Shown: positions 40,060 to 49,700, numbered from the stretch's first letter. The stretch is DNA of 64,000 nucleotides from Pseudomonadota bacterium (GCA_023426505.1 JAFAAP010000207.1:15723-79722), one strand, 5' to 3'. Notes: generated by a model from the sequence alone, not told the origin. Made by a program: numbers and translations.

Positions 40060-41295
40060 ATGTCAAGCTCCGCATTCGCCTCGTCGGGTCCCGTGACGGC
40101 CCGGACGTCTCTGGGCATCAACGTCCCGACGTCGCTTCTCGCCGCCGCCGGCATCCTGGGCGGCGCGGCGCTCATCGGCGCCGTCGTCAACCCGAACCAG
40201 GCCGCTCTCTACGTGCTCGGCGCCGCGCTCGGTCTCGTGCTCTATCACGCAGCCTTCGGCTTCACGTCCGCCTGGCGCGTCTTCATCGCCGACCGGCGCG
40301 GCGAGGGCCTGCGCGCCCAGATGGTGATGCTCGCCATCGCGTCCGCCCTGTTCTTTCCCGTGCTCGCCGCCGGCTCCCTTTTCGGCCAGCCGGTGACCGG
40401 CCTTGTCTCGCCAGCCGGAATTTCGGTGATCTTCGGCGCCTTCATCTTCGGCATCGGCATGCAGCTCGGCGGCGGCTGCGCCTCCGGCACGCTCTACACG
40501 GTCGGCGGCGGTTCGACCCGCATGCTGATCACGCTCGCAGCCTTCATCGCCGGCTCCGCCATCGGGGCCGCGCACCTGCACTGGTGGACGGCCCTGCCGA
40601 GCCTGCCCAGGATCTCCCTCGTCGAGGCATGGGGCCCCTGGACGGCGCTCGCCTTCCAGCTTGCGGTCTTCGCCGCGATCGCGGCCGTGACCGTGGTGCT
40701 GGAGAAGCGCCGGCACGGACGCCTCATCGAGGCCGATCCCTCGCCCCGTCAGGGCGTCGCCCGCTTTCTGCGCGGTCCCTGGCCGCTGGTCGCGGGCGCG
40801 GTGGCGCTCGCGCTCCTGAACTTCGCGACCCTGTACCTCGCGGGCCGTCCCTGGGGCATCACCTCCGCCTTCGCGTTGTGGGGCTCTAAGATCGCTGGCG
40901 CGATCGGCTTCGACGTTGCGAGCTGGCCCTACTGGTCGTCGCCGGCCCGGCAGGCCGAACTCAACGGCAGCGTCCTCAACGACGTCACCTCCGTGATGGA
41001 TTTCGGCATCGTGCTTGGCGCGCTCTTCGCGGCGGCGCTCGCCGGCCGGTTCTCGCCGGTCTGGCGCGTCCCGCTGCGCTCGGCGGTCGCCGCAATCGTG
41101 GGCGGCCTGCTCCTCGGCTACGGCGCCCGCCTCGCCTACGGATGCAACATCGGGGCCTACTTCTCCGGCATCGCCTCGGGCAGCCTGCACGGCTGGGTCT
41201 GGTTGGTGGCGGCGTTCTTCGGCAACGTGCTCGGCACCAAGGTGCGGCCTCTCTTCGGCCTTGAGGTCGAGCGCGTGAAGCTCACCGGCTGCTGA
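40060..41295 (+). CDS. YeeE/YedE family sulfur (thiosulfate-type) transporter
   Basis: The 411-residue membrane protein has about ten helices and the two cysteine-bearing repeats of the family: GGGCASGTLYTVGGGSTRM near residue 147 and AYGCNIGAYFSGIASGSLHG near residue 360. In TsuA the equivalent cysteines relay thiosulfate across the membrane. Divergent cysK fits import of thiosulfate or another sulfur species for cysteine synthesis. A strong terminator follows the gene. Confidence 0.88.
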   Translation: MSSSAFASSGPVTARTSLGINVPTSLLAAAGILGGAALIGAVVNPNQAALYVLGAALGLVLYHAAFGFTSAWRVFIADRRGEGLRAQMVMLAIASALFFPVLAAGSLFGQPVTGLVSPAGISVIFGAFIFGIGMQLGGGCASGTLYTVGGGSTRMLITLAAFIAGSAIGAAHLHWWTALPSLPRISLVEAWGPWTALAFQLAVFAAIAAVTVVLEKRRHGRLIEADPSPRQGVARFLRGPWPLVAGAVALALLNFATLYLAGRPWGITSAFALWGSKIAGAIGFDVASWPYWSSPARQAELNGSVLNDVTSVMDFGIVLGALFAAALAGRFSPVWRVPLRSAVAAIVGGLLLGYGARLAYGCNIGAYFSGIASGSLHGWVWLVAAFFGNVLGTKVRPLFGLEVERVKLTGC

Positions 41296-41320
41296 TCCTG
41301 GCAGGCGTCTTCAGACGACG

Positions 41321-41350
41321 AGGCCTCCCGCACCCCGCGGGAGGCCTTTT
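41321..41350 (+). terminator. Rho-independent terminator after the YeeE/YedE gene
   Basis: Perfect 11-bp arms AGGCCTCCCGC and GCGGGAGGCCT flank the loop ACCCC and run into TTTTC. The hairpin ends one base before the stop codon of the convergent DsbA-like gene. Confidence 0.88.
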
Positions 41351-41977
41351 CTATGTGGCGGCCTCGCGCGTCGCCTTCGCGATGACCTCCCTCACCGTCT
41401 CGATGGGCTGGGCCCCGCTGAGCAGATAGGCGTGCCGTCCGCCGCCGATGACGAGCGCCGGCACGCCCGTGATGCCGATCTGCTGCGCGAGATGCTCGTC
41501 CTCCAGGACTTTCTCCGTATAACGATCCTTTTCGAGCGCCTCGCGCAGGTCGCCCCGCTCGAGCCCGACCAATTCCCCGACATCGAGCAGGACATCGAGA
41601 CCCGCCAGGTCCCGCCCCTCCTCGAAGAAGGCGCGGAACAGGGCCCTGTTCATCTCATCGAGCAGGCCGGCTTCACGGGCGAACTCGGCCGCCTCGTGCG
41701 CCTTGCGGCTGCGCGGCTGGACGGGCGGGAGGCTCAAGGAGAGGCCCCTCTCCTTCGCCATCGGATAGACCGACTGGTTCCAGACCCGGTGAAGGTATTC
41801 CGCATTGGGATCGAGGGTTGGTACGGGATCGGGCCGCAGCTCGAAGGCGCGCCAGTCGATCGCCACCTCGTCGCCGAGTTCCCGCCGGATCTGATCGAGA
41901 ACCGGCACCTCGAGATAGCAGAATGGGCAGACGTAGTCGCTCCAGACGGAGATCTGGATGGCGGTGTCCTTCGGCAT
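41351..41977 (-). CDS. DsbA family (FrnE-like) thioredoxin-fold oxidoreductase
   Basis: The 208-residue cytosolic protein begins MPKDTAIQISVWSDYVCPFC, with the redox CPFC motif at about residues 17-20. The cis-proline loop ITGVPALVIGG lies near residue 170. A helical insertion lies between, as in FrnE and 2-hydroxychromene carboxylate isomerase relatives. It has no signal peptide. It begins one base after the oxyR stop, so the pair is an operon and the protein probably serves in the peroxide or disulfide stress response. Confidence 0.88.
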   Translation of the reverse strand: MPKDTAIQISVWSDYVCPFCYLEVPVLDQIRRELGDEVAIDWRAFELRPDPVPTLDPNAEYLHRVWNQSVYPMAKERGLSLSLPPVQPRSRKAHEAAEFAREAGLLDEMNRALFRAFFEEGRDLAGLDVLLDVGELVGLERGDLREALEKDRYTEKVLEDEHLAQQIGITGVPALVIGGGRHAYLLSGAQPIETVREVIAKATREAAT

Positions 41978-41978
41978 C

Positions 41979-42944
41979 TCAGGTCTCCTTCACGCGCGGG
42001 ATCGGGTTCGCATCGGTCAACGCATCAGGAGCAGGCTGGTTTTCGCCGCCCTGCTCCGTGCGCCGCAATTCCCGGATCAGCGTGCCGAGCGCGGCGAAAT
42101 CCGCCTTCCGGCTCGATGTCCGCCGCCAGGCGAGCCCGATGGTGCGCATGGGCGGCTCCTCGGGAAACTGGATCAGGGCGATGCGCTGCCGGTCGACCTC
42201 GGCGGCGGCGCAGAGCTCCGGCAGCAGGGTGATGCCGTGGCCGGCCGCCACCATCTGCATGATGGTGGTCAGCGACGCCGCCCCGAGGGCCTTGCGGGCC
42301 TGCACGTTCGCGATCTGGCAGAACTGCAGCGCCTGGTCGCGCAGGCAGTGCCCCTCCTCCAGCAGCAGCAGGCGCTCGCGCATCATGCGGGTGTGCAGAT
42401 TGTCCGGCGACCAGCCGGCAGCAGCCTGAGCCTGCACAGCGATCAGGAAGCGGTCGTCGAAGAGCGCCATGCTCTCGAACTGGCCGTGCGACACGGGCAG
42501 GGCCAGCAGCGCCGTATCGAGGTCGCCGCGCGCCAGTTCCTCGACCAGCGTGTCGGTCTGGGTCTCGCGCACGAGTAGGTCGAGGGCGGGATAGTTCGTC
42601 GCCACACCATGGAGAAGGCTGGGAAGGAGATAGGGCGCCACCGACGGAATGATGCCGAGCCGCAGCGGTCCCGTGAGCACGCCGCGCTGCTGGCAGGCGA
42701 AGTCGGTGAGCTCGCGCACCTGGGTCAGGATCGCGCCGGCGCGGGCGGCGATCTCCTGGCCGGCGAGCGTCAGCGCAACGCTGTTGCCGCGCCGCTCGAC
42801 CAACCCGATGCCGAGCTCCTGCTCCAGCTCCTTGATCTGCATGGACAGCGCCGGCTGGGTGACGGCGCACTGGCTCGCCGCCATGCCGAAATGGCACGTG
42901 CGGGAGAGGGTTTCGAAGTAGCGGAGCTGCCTTAAGGTGACCAT
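41979..42944 (-). CDS. oxyR: Peroxide-sensing LysR-type regulator OxyR
   Basis: The start MVTLRQLRYFETL at 42944 gives 321 residues; an upstream in-frame ATG would run through the operator. The N-terminal winged helix-turn-helix contains CAVTQPALSMQIKELEQELG. In the sensor domain C200 and C209 (GHCLRDQALQFC) match E. coli C199/C208, which form a disulfide on peroxide oxidation. It is divergent from catalase, its classic target, with a strong inverted repeat between. Confidence 0.94.
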   Translation of the reverse strand: MVTLRQLRYFETLSRTCHFGMAASQCAVTQPALSMQIKELEQELGIGLVERRGNSVALTLAGQEIAARAGAILTQVRELTDFACQQRGVLTGPLRLGIIPSVAPYLLPSLLHGVATNYPALDLLVRETQTDTLVEELARGDLDTALLALPVSHGQFESMALFDDRFLIAVQAQAAAGWSPDNLHTRMMRERLLLLEEGHCLRDQALQFCQIANVQARKALGAASLTTIMQMVAAGHGITLLPELCAAAEVDRQRIALIQFPEEPPMRTIGLAWRRTSSRKADFAALGTLIRELRRTEQGGENQPAPDALTDANPIPRVKET

Positions 42945-42947
42945 GGC

Positions 42948-42966
42948 CGATAAGATATCCTTATCG
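42948..42966. promoter_or_regulatory. OxyR binding-site candidate in the oxyR/katA intergenic region
   Basis: CGATAAG and CTTATCG are perfect 7-bp arms around ATATC. It contains the ATAAG-N5-CTTAT core expected of LysR-type sites. It sits three bases upstream of the oxyR start and 72 bases upstream of the catalase start, suited to autorepression of oxyR and activation of catalase. Confidence 0.6.
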
Positions 42967-43038
42967 GAGGACGTAGGCAAAGCGATTGGACCTGATCGAG
43001 CTGTTTAGGCATGTTCCAGACAAGCTTTGGAGAGGACC

Positions 43039-44505
43039 ATGACCAAAAGCACGACCATGACCACGACGGCCGGTGCGCCGATCCCCGACAACCAGAACAG
43101 CATCTCGGCCGGCCCGCGCGGTCCGCTGCTCCTCCAGGACTACCAGCTGATCGAGAAGCTGGCGCACCAGAACCGCGAGCGCATTCCGGAGCGCGTGGTG
43201 CACGCCAAGGGCTCGGCCGCCTACGGCACGCTGACCATCACCAACGACATCAGCAAGTATTCCAAGGCGAAGGTGTTCTCCGAGGTCGGCAAGCAGGCGG
43301 AAGTGTTCCTGCGCTTCTCCACGGTCGCCGGCGAGCGCGGCGCGGCGGATGCCGAGCGCGACGTGCGCGGCTTCGCCCTCAAGGTCTACACAGAGGAGGG
43401 CAACTGGGACATCGTCGGCAACAACACGCCGGTGTTCTTCGTCCGCGACCCGGTGAAGTTCCCCGACTTCATCCGCACGCAGAAGCGCCATCCGGCCACG
43501 AACCTGCGTTCCGCCACCGCCATGTGGGATTTCTGGTCGCTCAGCCCCGAGAGCCTGCACCAGGTGACGATCCTGTTCTCGGATCGCGGCCTGCCGCAGG
43601 GCTACCGCTTCATGCATGGTTTCGGGTCGCACACCTACTCGTTCATCAACGAGGCCGGCGAGCGCTACTGGGTGAAGTTCCACTTCAAGTCGATGCAGGG
43701 CATCAAGACCTGGACGAACCGCGAGGCCGAGGCCGTCGTCGCCAAGGACCGCGAGAGCGCCCAGCGCGACCTCTATGAGGCGATCGAGAACGGCGAGTTC
43801 CCGCGGTGGAAGTTCTGCGTGCAGATCATGCCGGAGACCGACGCCGAGAAGACGCCCTACAACCCGTTCGACGTCACGAAGGTGTGGCCGCATGCGGATT
43901 ACCCGCTGGTCGAGGTCGGCATTCTCGAACTCAACCGGAATGCGCAGCACTATTTCGCGGAGGTCGAGCAGTCCTCGTTCTCGCCGTCGAACATCGTGCC
44001 GGGCATCGGCTTCTCGCCCGACAAGATGCTGCAGGGCCGCATCTTCGCCTATGCGGATGCGCACCGCTACCGCGTCGGCACCCATTACGAGGCACTGCCG
44101 GTGAACCGTCCGCGCTGCCCGGTGCATCACTACCATGCGGACGGCGGCATGCTGTTCGACATTCCGAACCGGGGTAACGCCTATTACGAGCCGAACTCCT
44201 TCGGAGGGCCGGTGCAGACGCAGCGCGCCGTGGAGCCGCCGCTCAAGATCTCGGGCGATGCTGACCGCTACGACCACCGCGCCGGCAACGACGACTACAA
44301 GCAGCCCGGCGACCTCTTCCGCCTCATGACGCCCGAGGAGCAGGAGCGCCTCATGGACAACATCGCCGAAGCGATGCAGGGCGTGCCGGAGGAGATCGTG
44401 AAGCGCCAGATCGTCCATTTCTACCTGGCGGACAAGGCCTATGGCCTCGGCGTCGCCGACCGCATGGGCCTGAAAGGCGCGGTCATGATCCAGGCTGCCG
44501 AGTAA
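43039..44505 (+). CDS. katA: Monofunctional haem catalase (clade 3, small subunit)
   Basis: The ATG at 43039 follows GGAGAGG and gives 488 residues, the usual small-subunit length. The catalytic His lies in [13 protein letters not shown] near residue 53, the Asn in [12 protein letters not shown] near residue 127, and the proximal haem Tyr in [14 protein letters not shown] near residue 337. It disproportionates hydrogen peroxide in the cytosol. It is divergent from oxyR and followed by a strong terminator, so it is a monocistronic OxyR target. Confidence 0.95.
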   Translation: MTKSTTMTTTAGAPIPDNQNSISAGPRGPLLLQDYQLIEKLAHQNRERIPERVVHAKGSAAYGTLTITNDISKYSKAKVFSEVGKQAEVFLRFSTVAGERGAADAERDVRGFALKVYTEEGNWDIVGNNTPVFFVRDPVKFPDFIRTQKRHPATNLRSATAMWDFWSLSPESLHQVTILFSDRGLPQGYRFMHGFGSHTYSFINEAGERYWVKFHFKSMQGIKTWTNREAEAVVAKDRESAQRDLYEAIENGEFPRWKFCVQIMPETDAEKTPYNPFDVTKVWPHADYPLVEVGILELNRNAQHYFAEVEQSSFSPSNIVPGIGFSPDKMLQGRIFAYADAHRYRVGTHYEALPVNRPRCPVHHYHADGGMLFDIPNRGNAYYEPNSFGGPVQTQRAVEPPLKISGDADRYDHRAGNDDYKQPGDLFRLMTPEEQERLMDNIAEAMQGVPEEIVKRQIVHFYLADKAYGLGVADRMGLKGAVMIQAAE

Positions 44506-44530
44506 GGCGTTCGTCGCAGCAGCCTGTCGG

Positions 44531-44563
44531 AGCGGTCCAGGGAGGCGACCTGGACCGCTTTTT
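44531..44563 (+). terminator. Rho-independent terminator of katA
   Basis: Perfect 11-bp arms AGCGGTCCAGG and CCTGGACCGCT flank a 7-base loop and are followed by TTTTATTG, 25 bases beyond the catalase stop. Confidence 0.9.
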
Positions 44564-44569
44564 ATTGTC

Positions 44570-45223
44570 CTAGAACACGCCGTCGCCCTGGAGGAACGGA
44601 TTCGTCTGCCGCTCCTGGCCGATGGTGCTCGTCGGGCCGTGGCCGCAGATGAAGGCGACGTCGTCGCCGAGCGGCAGGAGCTTCTCGTTGATCGAGCGGA
44701 TAAGGGCCTTGCCGTCGCCGCCCGGCAGGTCGGTGCGTCCGACCGAGCCCTGGAACAGCACGTCGCCCACGATGGCGAAGCGCTGCGGGCTGGCCACGAA
44801 GACCACGCTGCCCGGCGAGTGGCCTGGGCAGTGGAGCACGTCGAGCGTCATGTCGCCGACCGTCACCGTGTCGCCCTCCTGGAGCCATCGATCCGGGGTG
44901 ACGGCGCGCACGCCCGTCATGCCGTAGCCGCGGCCGGTCTCAGGCAGGTTGTCGAGCAGGAAGCGGTCCGCCTCGTGCGGCCCCTCGACCGGTACGCCGA
45001 GTTCCTCCTTCAGTTCCGCCGCGCCGCCCGCATGGTCGATATGGCCATGGGTGAGCAGGATCTTCTCAATGGTCACGCCGGTTTCGGCGATGGCCTGGCG
45101 GATGCGGTCGAGGTCGCCGCCAGGGTCGATCACGGCGCCCTTCTTCGTCCTGTCGTTCCACAGGAGCGTGCAGTTCTGCTGGAACGGCGTCACGGGAATG
45201 ATGGCGGCGCGGATGTCTGACAC
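44570..45223 (-). CDS. MBL-fold metallo-hydrolase (YcbL/glyoxalase II-like)
   Basis: The 217-residue protein has the metal motif THGHIDHAGG near residue 58 and further ligands in LHCPGHSPGSV (His), VGDVLFQGS (Asp) and CGHGPTSTIGQE (His), a full two-metal set. Length and motifs match the YcbL/GloB-like group that hydrolyses thioesters such as S-lactoylglutathione. It lacks the C-terminal helical domain of true glyoxalase II. It is divergent from the glutathione-dependent formaldehyde genes, consistent with glutathione-conjugate metabolism. Confidence 0.88.
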   Translation of the reverse strand: MSDIRAAIIPVTPFQQNCTLLWNDRTKKGAVIDPGGDLDRIRQAIAETGVTIEKILLTHGHIDHAGGAAELKEELGVPVEGPHEADRFLLDNLPETGRGYGMTGVRAVTPDRWLQEGDTVTVGDMTLDVLHCPGHSPGSVVFVASPQRFAIVGDVLFQGSVGRTDLPGGDGKALIRSINEKLLPLGDDVAFICGHGPTSTIGQERQTNPFLQGDGVF

Positions 45224-45367
45224 GGGAAGTCCTCACGTTATGCACACAGCACATATAGCCGGGCCTCCTCCGTTTGAACCCCTCATGGCTGAGGGCGCGG
45301 TCTATTGACCTCGCCCGGCCACGGTTCACATAGTCCCGGCACAGATTCGCAAGGAAGAGGCATCATC

Positions 45368-46480
45368 ATGGAAACCAGGGCCGCCGTGGCGTGGGAAGCG
45401 GGCAAGCCGCTCACCATCGAGACCATCCGCATCGAGGGCCCCAAGCCGGGCGAGGTGCTGGTGGAGGTGATGGCGACCGGCGTCTGCCACACGGATGCCT
45501 ATACACTCTCAGGCCTCGATTCCGAGGGCAAGTTTCCGGCGATCCTCGGCCATGAAGGCGCAGGCATCGTGCGCGAGGTCGGCGCGGGTGTGACGACGCT
45601 GAAAGTCGGCGACCACGTGATCCCGCTCTACACGCCCGAGTGCCGCAACTGCAAATCCTGCCTGTCGCGCCGCACGAATCTGTGCACCGCGATCCGCTCC
45701 ACCCAGGGCCAGGGCGTGATGCCCGACGGCACGAGTCGCTTCCGCTGCGACGGCGAGACCGTGTTCCATTACATGGGCTGCTCGACCTTCGCGAACTTCA
45801 CGGTGCTGCCGGAGATCGCGCTCGCCAAGGTCCGCGAGGACGCGCCGTTCGACAAGATCTGCTACATCGGCTGCGGCGTCACCACGGGCATCGGCGCGGT
45901 GATCTACACCGCGAAGGTGTGGCCGGGCGCGAACGTGGTGGTGTTCGGCCTCGGCGGCATCGGCCTGAACGTGATCCAGGGCGCCCGCATGGTCGGCGCC
46001 GACAAGATCATCGGCGTCGACATCAACCCATCCAAGCGCGCCATGGCCGAGAAATTCGGCATGACCGACTTCATCAATCCGAAGGAGATCGGCAACGACA
46101 AGGTCGTGCAGGCGATCGTCGACCTCACGGGCGGCGGCGCGGATTTCTCATTCGACGCCACCGGCAACACGGACGTGATGCGCCAGGCGCTCGAATGCTG
46201 CCACCGCGGCTGGGGCGAGAGCATCATCATCGGCGTGGCCGAGGCCGGCAAGGAGATCGCCACCCGTCCGTTCCAGCTCGTCACCGGCCGCGTCTGGAAG
46301 GGCACCGCGTTCGGCGGCGCGCGCGGACGCACGGACGTGCCGAAGATCGTCGACTGGTACATGGAGGGCAAGATCAACATCGACGACCTGATCACCCACA
46401 AGATGCCGCTCGAGGAGATCAACACCGCCTTCGACCTCATGCACGAGGGCAAGTCGATCCGCTCGGTCATCGTGTACTGA
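45368..46480 (+). CDS. frmA: S-(hydroxymethyl)glutathione dehydrogenase / class III alcohol dehydrogenase
   Basis: [15 protein letters not shown] at 45368 follows GGAAGAGG and gives 370 residues, the class III length. Catalytic zinc ligands are in GVCHTDAYT and GHEGAG; the structural zinc cysteines are in [15 protein letters not shown] near residue 95; and the NAD loop is [14 protein letters not shown] near residue 198. It oxidises the formaldehyde-glutathione adduct to S-formylglutathione and can reduce S-nitrosoglutathione. The hydrolase for the next step follows 14 bases downstream. Confidence 0.96.
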   Translation: METRAAVAWEAGKPLTIETIRIEGPKPGEVLVEVMATGVCHTDAYTLSGLDSEGKFPAILGHEGAGIVREVGAGVTTLKVGDHVIPLYTPECRNCKSCLSRRTNLCTAIRSTQGQGVMPDGTSRFRCDGETVFHYMGCSTFANFTVLPEIALAKVREDAPFDKICYIGCGVTTGIGAVIYTAKVWPGANVVVFGLGGIGLNVIQGARMVGADKIIGVDINPSKRAMAEKFGMTDFINPKEIGNDKVVQAIVDLTGGGADFSFDATGNTDVMRQALECCHRGWGESIIIGVAEAGKEIATRPFQLVTGRVWKGTAFGGARGRTDVPKIVDWYMEGKINIDDLITHKMPLEEINTAFDLMHEGKSIRSVIVY

Positions 46481-46494
46481 TCGGGAGACAGCGC

Positions 46495-47340
46495 TTGAGC
46501 CTCGAGGTCGTCTCCCAGTCGCGCTGCTTCGGCGGCACGCAGTTCGTCTATCGCCACGCCTCGCTTGAGACCGGCACGCCGATGCGCGTGGCGGTCTACG
46601 TTCCGCCCCAGGCGGAGCACGGCAAGGTGCCGGTGGTGTGGTTCATGTCGGGCCTGACCTGCACGGAGGAGAACTTCACCGTGAAGGCGGGCGCGCAGCG
46701 CGTCGCGGCGGAGCTCGGCCTGATCCTCGTCGCGCCGGACACCAGCCCCCGCGGCGAGGGCGTGCCGGACGACCCGGAGGGAGCCTACGACTTCGGCCTC
46801 GGGGCCGGCTTCTACGTTGATGCCACCGAGGCGCCCTGGTCGAGGAACTACCGGATGCGCTCCTACATCGAGCGCGAGCTGCCCGCGCTCCTCGCCGAAC
46901 ACCTCCCGACCGACATGGGCCGCCAGGGAATCACCGGCCATTCCATGGGCGGCCACGGGGCCATCACCATCGCGCTTCGCAACCCTGGCCGGTTCAAGGC
47001 GGTCTCGGCCTTCGCGCCCATCGCGTCGCCCCTGAACTGCCCCTGGGGCGAGAAGGCGCTGACCGGCTATCTCGGGCCGGACCGGGCGCCATGGCGGGAC
47101 TACGATTCCTGCGCGCTCATCGCGGACGGCGCGCGCCTGCCCGACCTCCTGGTCGATCAGGGCGCCGCCGACGGCTTTCTCGAAAACCAGCTCAAGCCCC
47201 AGCTCCTGGAGGCGGCCTGCGCCGAGGCCGGCATTCCCCTGACCCTGCGCCGGCAGGATGGCTACGACCATTCCTACTTCTTCATAGCGACCTTCATCGA
47301 GGATCACCTGCGCTGGCACGCGGACCGGCTGGGGGTTTAA
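46495..47340 (+). CDS. fghA: S-formylglutathione hydrolase
   Basis: A TTG start at 46495, six bases after GGGAGA, gives 281 residues opening (M)SLEVVSQSRCFGGTQFVY, which aligns with the usual family N-terminus. No in-frame ATG is equally placed. The alpha/beta-hydrolase triad is visible as GHSMGGHGA (Ser near residue 147), the Asp in VDQGAADGF and the His in DGYDHSYFF. It releases formate and glutathione, completing detoxification after FrmA, with which it forms an operon. Confidence 0.94.
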   Translation: MSLEVVSQSRCFGGTQFVYRHASLETGTPMRVAVYVPPQAEHGKVPVVWFMSGLTCTEENFTVKAGAQRVAAELGLILVAPDTSPRGEGVPDDPEGAYDFGLGAGFYVDATEAPWSRNYRMRSYIERELPALLAEHLPTDMGRQGITGHSMGGHGAITIALRNPGRFKAVSAFAPIASPLNCPWGEKALTGYLGPDRAPWRDYDSCALIADGARLPDLLVDQGAADGFLENQLKPQLLEAACAEAGIPLTLRRQDGYDHSYFFIATFIEDHLRWHADRLGV

Positions 47341-47526
47341 AAACTCATTGGAGGTAGCCGCGCCCGGCTGAATTCGGGTTTTCGGCTTGTTTCGCAAGGT
47401 GTTCCGGCGCACCGCGCAAAGGTGACGCAGAGGAATAGATCCTTCTGGAATGATAGAGCATAGCTCTTTAGGCACAAACGCGCTAAGAGAGCCCCTCGCC
47501 CTGCGAATCTTTTCAGAAGACCGACC

Positions 47527-48063
47527 ATGGAACAGACCCGCGAGCCTATTTTTACCTCCAATGCCGGCCAGATCGTCGGCAAGGCCGTCGACATGACCAA
47601 GACCGCCCTTGCGTCGGAGGCCGGCAAGGCCGCGCTCCGGACGGTCATCACCAAGGGGCCGGACGGCCTGATGCAGCATCTGGCCCAGGCCGCCCAGAAG
47701 CATGCGCCCGACCCGATCACGCAGGCCCGCCTCGTGCTGGCCGAACAAGGCCAGCATTTCGACGCCATGCGCGGCGCCATCGGGCAGATCGGACAGTCAC
47801 TGACCGAGGTGAACGAGGCCCATTCCGGGCGGCAGGCTCATGACTCGCACCTGGTCTCGCTCCTGAATGCGCAGGCCGAGGCGATTCAGGGGCTGACTCT
47901 CCTGGTCCTCAAGGGACAGCAGGTCCAGGCGGAGCTGATCAATGCGGTCGATGCGCAGGCCCGCCAGCCGGCTGCCAACGGCATGCCGAAATGGATCTAC
48001 TACGCCATGGGCGCCATGATGGTCTGGAGCATGATCACCATGGTCTTCTCCTCGATCTTCTAA
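47527..48063 (+). CDS. Probable tail-anchored protein of unknown function
   Basis: The 178-residue protein has a helical, Gln/Ala-rich cytosolic part and a single C-terminal membrane helix (residues about 155-176, WIYYAMGAMMVWSMITMVFS), so it is likely tail-anchored. There is no signal peptide and no known domain. It lies 80 bases upstream of a DUF533/TerB-like gene on the same strand. The start at 47527 follows a weak AGAAGA. Confidence 0.65.
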   Translation: MEQTREPIFTSNAGQIVGKAVDMTKTALASEAGKAALRTVITKGPDGLMQHLAQAAQKHAPDPITQARLVLAEQGQHFDAMRGAIGQIGQSLTEVNEAHSGRQAHDSHLVSLLNAQAEAIQGLTLLVLKGQQVQAELINAVDAQARQPAANGMPKWIYYAMGAMMVWSMITMVFSSIF

Positions 48064-48142
48064 GCTTGAGAAATTCTTTCAGCTCAACGATCCTGGCTTA
48101 AGCTCTTCCTTTGATTTTCATGGATTCGTGGGGGACAGATCC

Positions 48143-49090
48143 ATGTTCGACGCCAAGAAACTCCTGGACGCTCTCGGAACGCCGGCGACACCGCCAGCAC
48201 CTGCTCCGACCGCTCCTGCACCCGCGCCCGCTCCGGAAGCCACGAAGCCCGCCGAGGCCAAGCCGAGCAGCGCCGCCCAAACCTTCGGGGCCGGCACGCT
48301 CCTGAGCGAGCTCATCGGCATCGCCAACAGGCCTTCGCCACCCCCGGCGCCGGAAGCACCCGCTCAGGCCGCACCCGCCGAGGGCGAGCAGCCTCCGCCG
48401 CCTCCGAAGCCGGCAGCCCCCAAGGCGCCGCCGCCGGCCGACCTGACCGACCTGCTCCTCGGCAAGGCGCAGGAATTCCTGAAGACGCCGCAGGGCAACG
48501 CCGCCATGAACGCGGTGGTGCTCGGCCTCACCAAGGCCGTGGTGAATTCGGAAGCCGGGCGCAAGCTCACGGCCCAGGCCAAATCCAAGGGCACGGCCCT
48601 GTTCAACCGCTTTCTCAACAAGGGAGCCGAGTCCCCGGTGATCGAAGGCTCGGCGACCCAGATCCCGGCCGCGCCCGCACCGGCGGCCCTGCCGGCCCCG
48701 GCCCCTGCCCCGTCCGCCGAGGCTGCGGGCAGCGGCGAAACCGCCCTCTTGGTCATGCGCGCCATGATCGCGGCCGCCGCTGCCGACGGGCGGATCGACC
48801 AGGACGAGCGCGAGCGGATCCTCGGCACCCTGACGCGTGCCGGCATCGACGGCGAGGGCGTGAAGGTCATCGAAGCGGAGCTCGACCGGCCGGCCAGCGC
48901 GACCGATCTGGCCGCCGCCGTGAAGACGCCCGAGCAGGCCGTGCAGGTCTATACGGCGGCCCGGCGCATCATCACGCCGAATACCGTCGAGGAAAGGGTC
49001 TTCCTCGCGCATCTCTCGGCCGCCCTTGGGCTCGACCCGAAGGTCGTGGCCCAGATCGACGCGCTCGCGTCCGGAGCCATCAAGGCCTGA
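48143..49090 (+). CDS. DUF533/TerB-like protein with proline-rich N-terminal half
   Basis: MFDAKKLLDALG at 48143 follows GGGGGA and gives 315 residues. Residues about 15-105 are Pro/Ala-rich with runs such as QPPPPPKPAAPKAPPP. A hydrophobic, glycine/alanine segment near 120-165 follows. Residues about 205-312 form the helical TerB-like DUF533 domain (MRAMIAAAAADGRIDQDERE) with the acidic metal-binding-like DGRIDQDE motif. Related proteins are inner-membrane-associated and of unknown function. The upstream tail-anchored gene is the likely partner. Confidence 0.8.
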   Translation: MFDAKKLLDALGTPATPPAPAPTAPAPAPAPEATKPAEAKPSSAAQTFGAGTLLSELIGIANRPSPPPAPEAPAQAAPAEGEQPPPPPKPAAPKAPPPADLTDLLLGKAQEFLKTPQGNAAMNAVVLGLTKAVVNSEAGRKLTAQAKSKGTALFNRFLNKGAESPVIEGSATQIPAAPAPAALPAPAPAPSAEAAGSGETALLVMRAMIAAAAADGRIDQDERERILGTLTRAGIDGEGVKVIEAELDRPASATDLAAAVKTPEQAVQVYTAARRIITPNTVEERVFLAHLSAALGLDPKVVAQIDALASGAIKA

Positions 49091-49100
49091 GGGAGGTCCC

Positions 49101-49700
49101 TCAGGCCTCGTCGAACAGATCCGGATGCCGGATCCGCAGGGCCTGGGCGAGGCTCAAGGTCTTCAGGTCGTGGATCTCGTTGCGGTCGAGCATCCGGGCG
49201 AGTTCCGCGCAGCCGATCTCCAGCACCTCGATATCCTCGTGCTCCTCGGCGAGGCCGCCGCCCTCAGCCACCCGGTCGGCCTGCACGTAGGGGGCCAGGA
49301 AGAGGTGCATCATCTCGGTCATGGCGCCGGGCGACGACCAGGCGCTTCCGACCGGCTCGACGCGCGAGAGCCGCAGTCCGGCCTCTTCCATGGCCTCGCG
49401 GATGGCGCATTCCTGCGGATCTCCGCCCTCCAGAAGACCCGCGATCGCTTCAAGCAGAACCTGCTCGCCGTTCCGGTGAAGGGCGGGGACGCGGAACTGG
49501 CGCACCAGAATGACCATACGCCGCTCCCGGTCGTATGGGAGCACGGCCGCCGCGTCGTCGGCTTCCAGGATCTCTCGATCCATCATGTCGCCGTCGGGCT
49601 TCTGGACCGTGAAGCCGAGTATCTTCCGCCAGCCTTCGAAGAGGGGTGCGACCTTGGTGATCCGATAGCCTGTCACGGTCCGACTGCTCCTGTTCCACAC
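49101..49700 (-). CDS. Nudix hydrolase (ADP-ribose / nucleotide-sugar pyrophosphatase-like)
   Basis: The 199-residue protein has a NudF/NudK-type N-terminal dimerisation part (LGFTVQKPDGDMMDREILEA) and the Nudix box GLLEGGDPQECAIREAMEEAG near residues 88-108. The metal-binding REAMEEAG core is intact, while the box's first Glu is Asp. These enzymes split ADP-ribose or GDP-mannose to a nucleoside monophosphate and a sugar phosphate. It is divergent, at 60 bases, from a SIR2-domain gene whose relatives produce ADP-ribose from NAD. Confidence 0.85.
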   Translation of the reverse strand: MWNRSSRTVTGYRITKVAPLFEGWRKILGFTVQKPDGDMMDREILEADDAAAVLPYDRERRMVILVRQFRVPALHRNGEQVLLEAIAGLLEGGDPQECAIREAMEEAGLRLSRVEPVGSAWSSPGAMTEMMHLFLAPYVQADRVAEGGGLAEEHEDIEVLEIGCAELARMLDRNEIHDLKTLSLAQALRIRHPDLFDEA

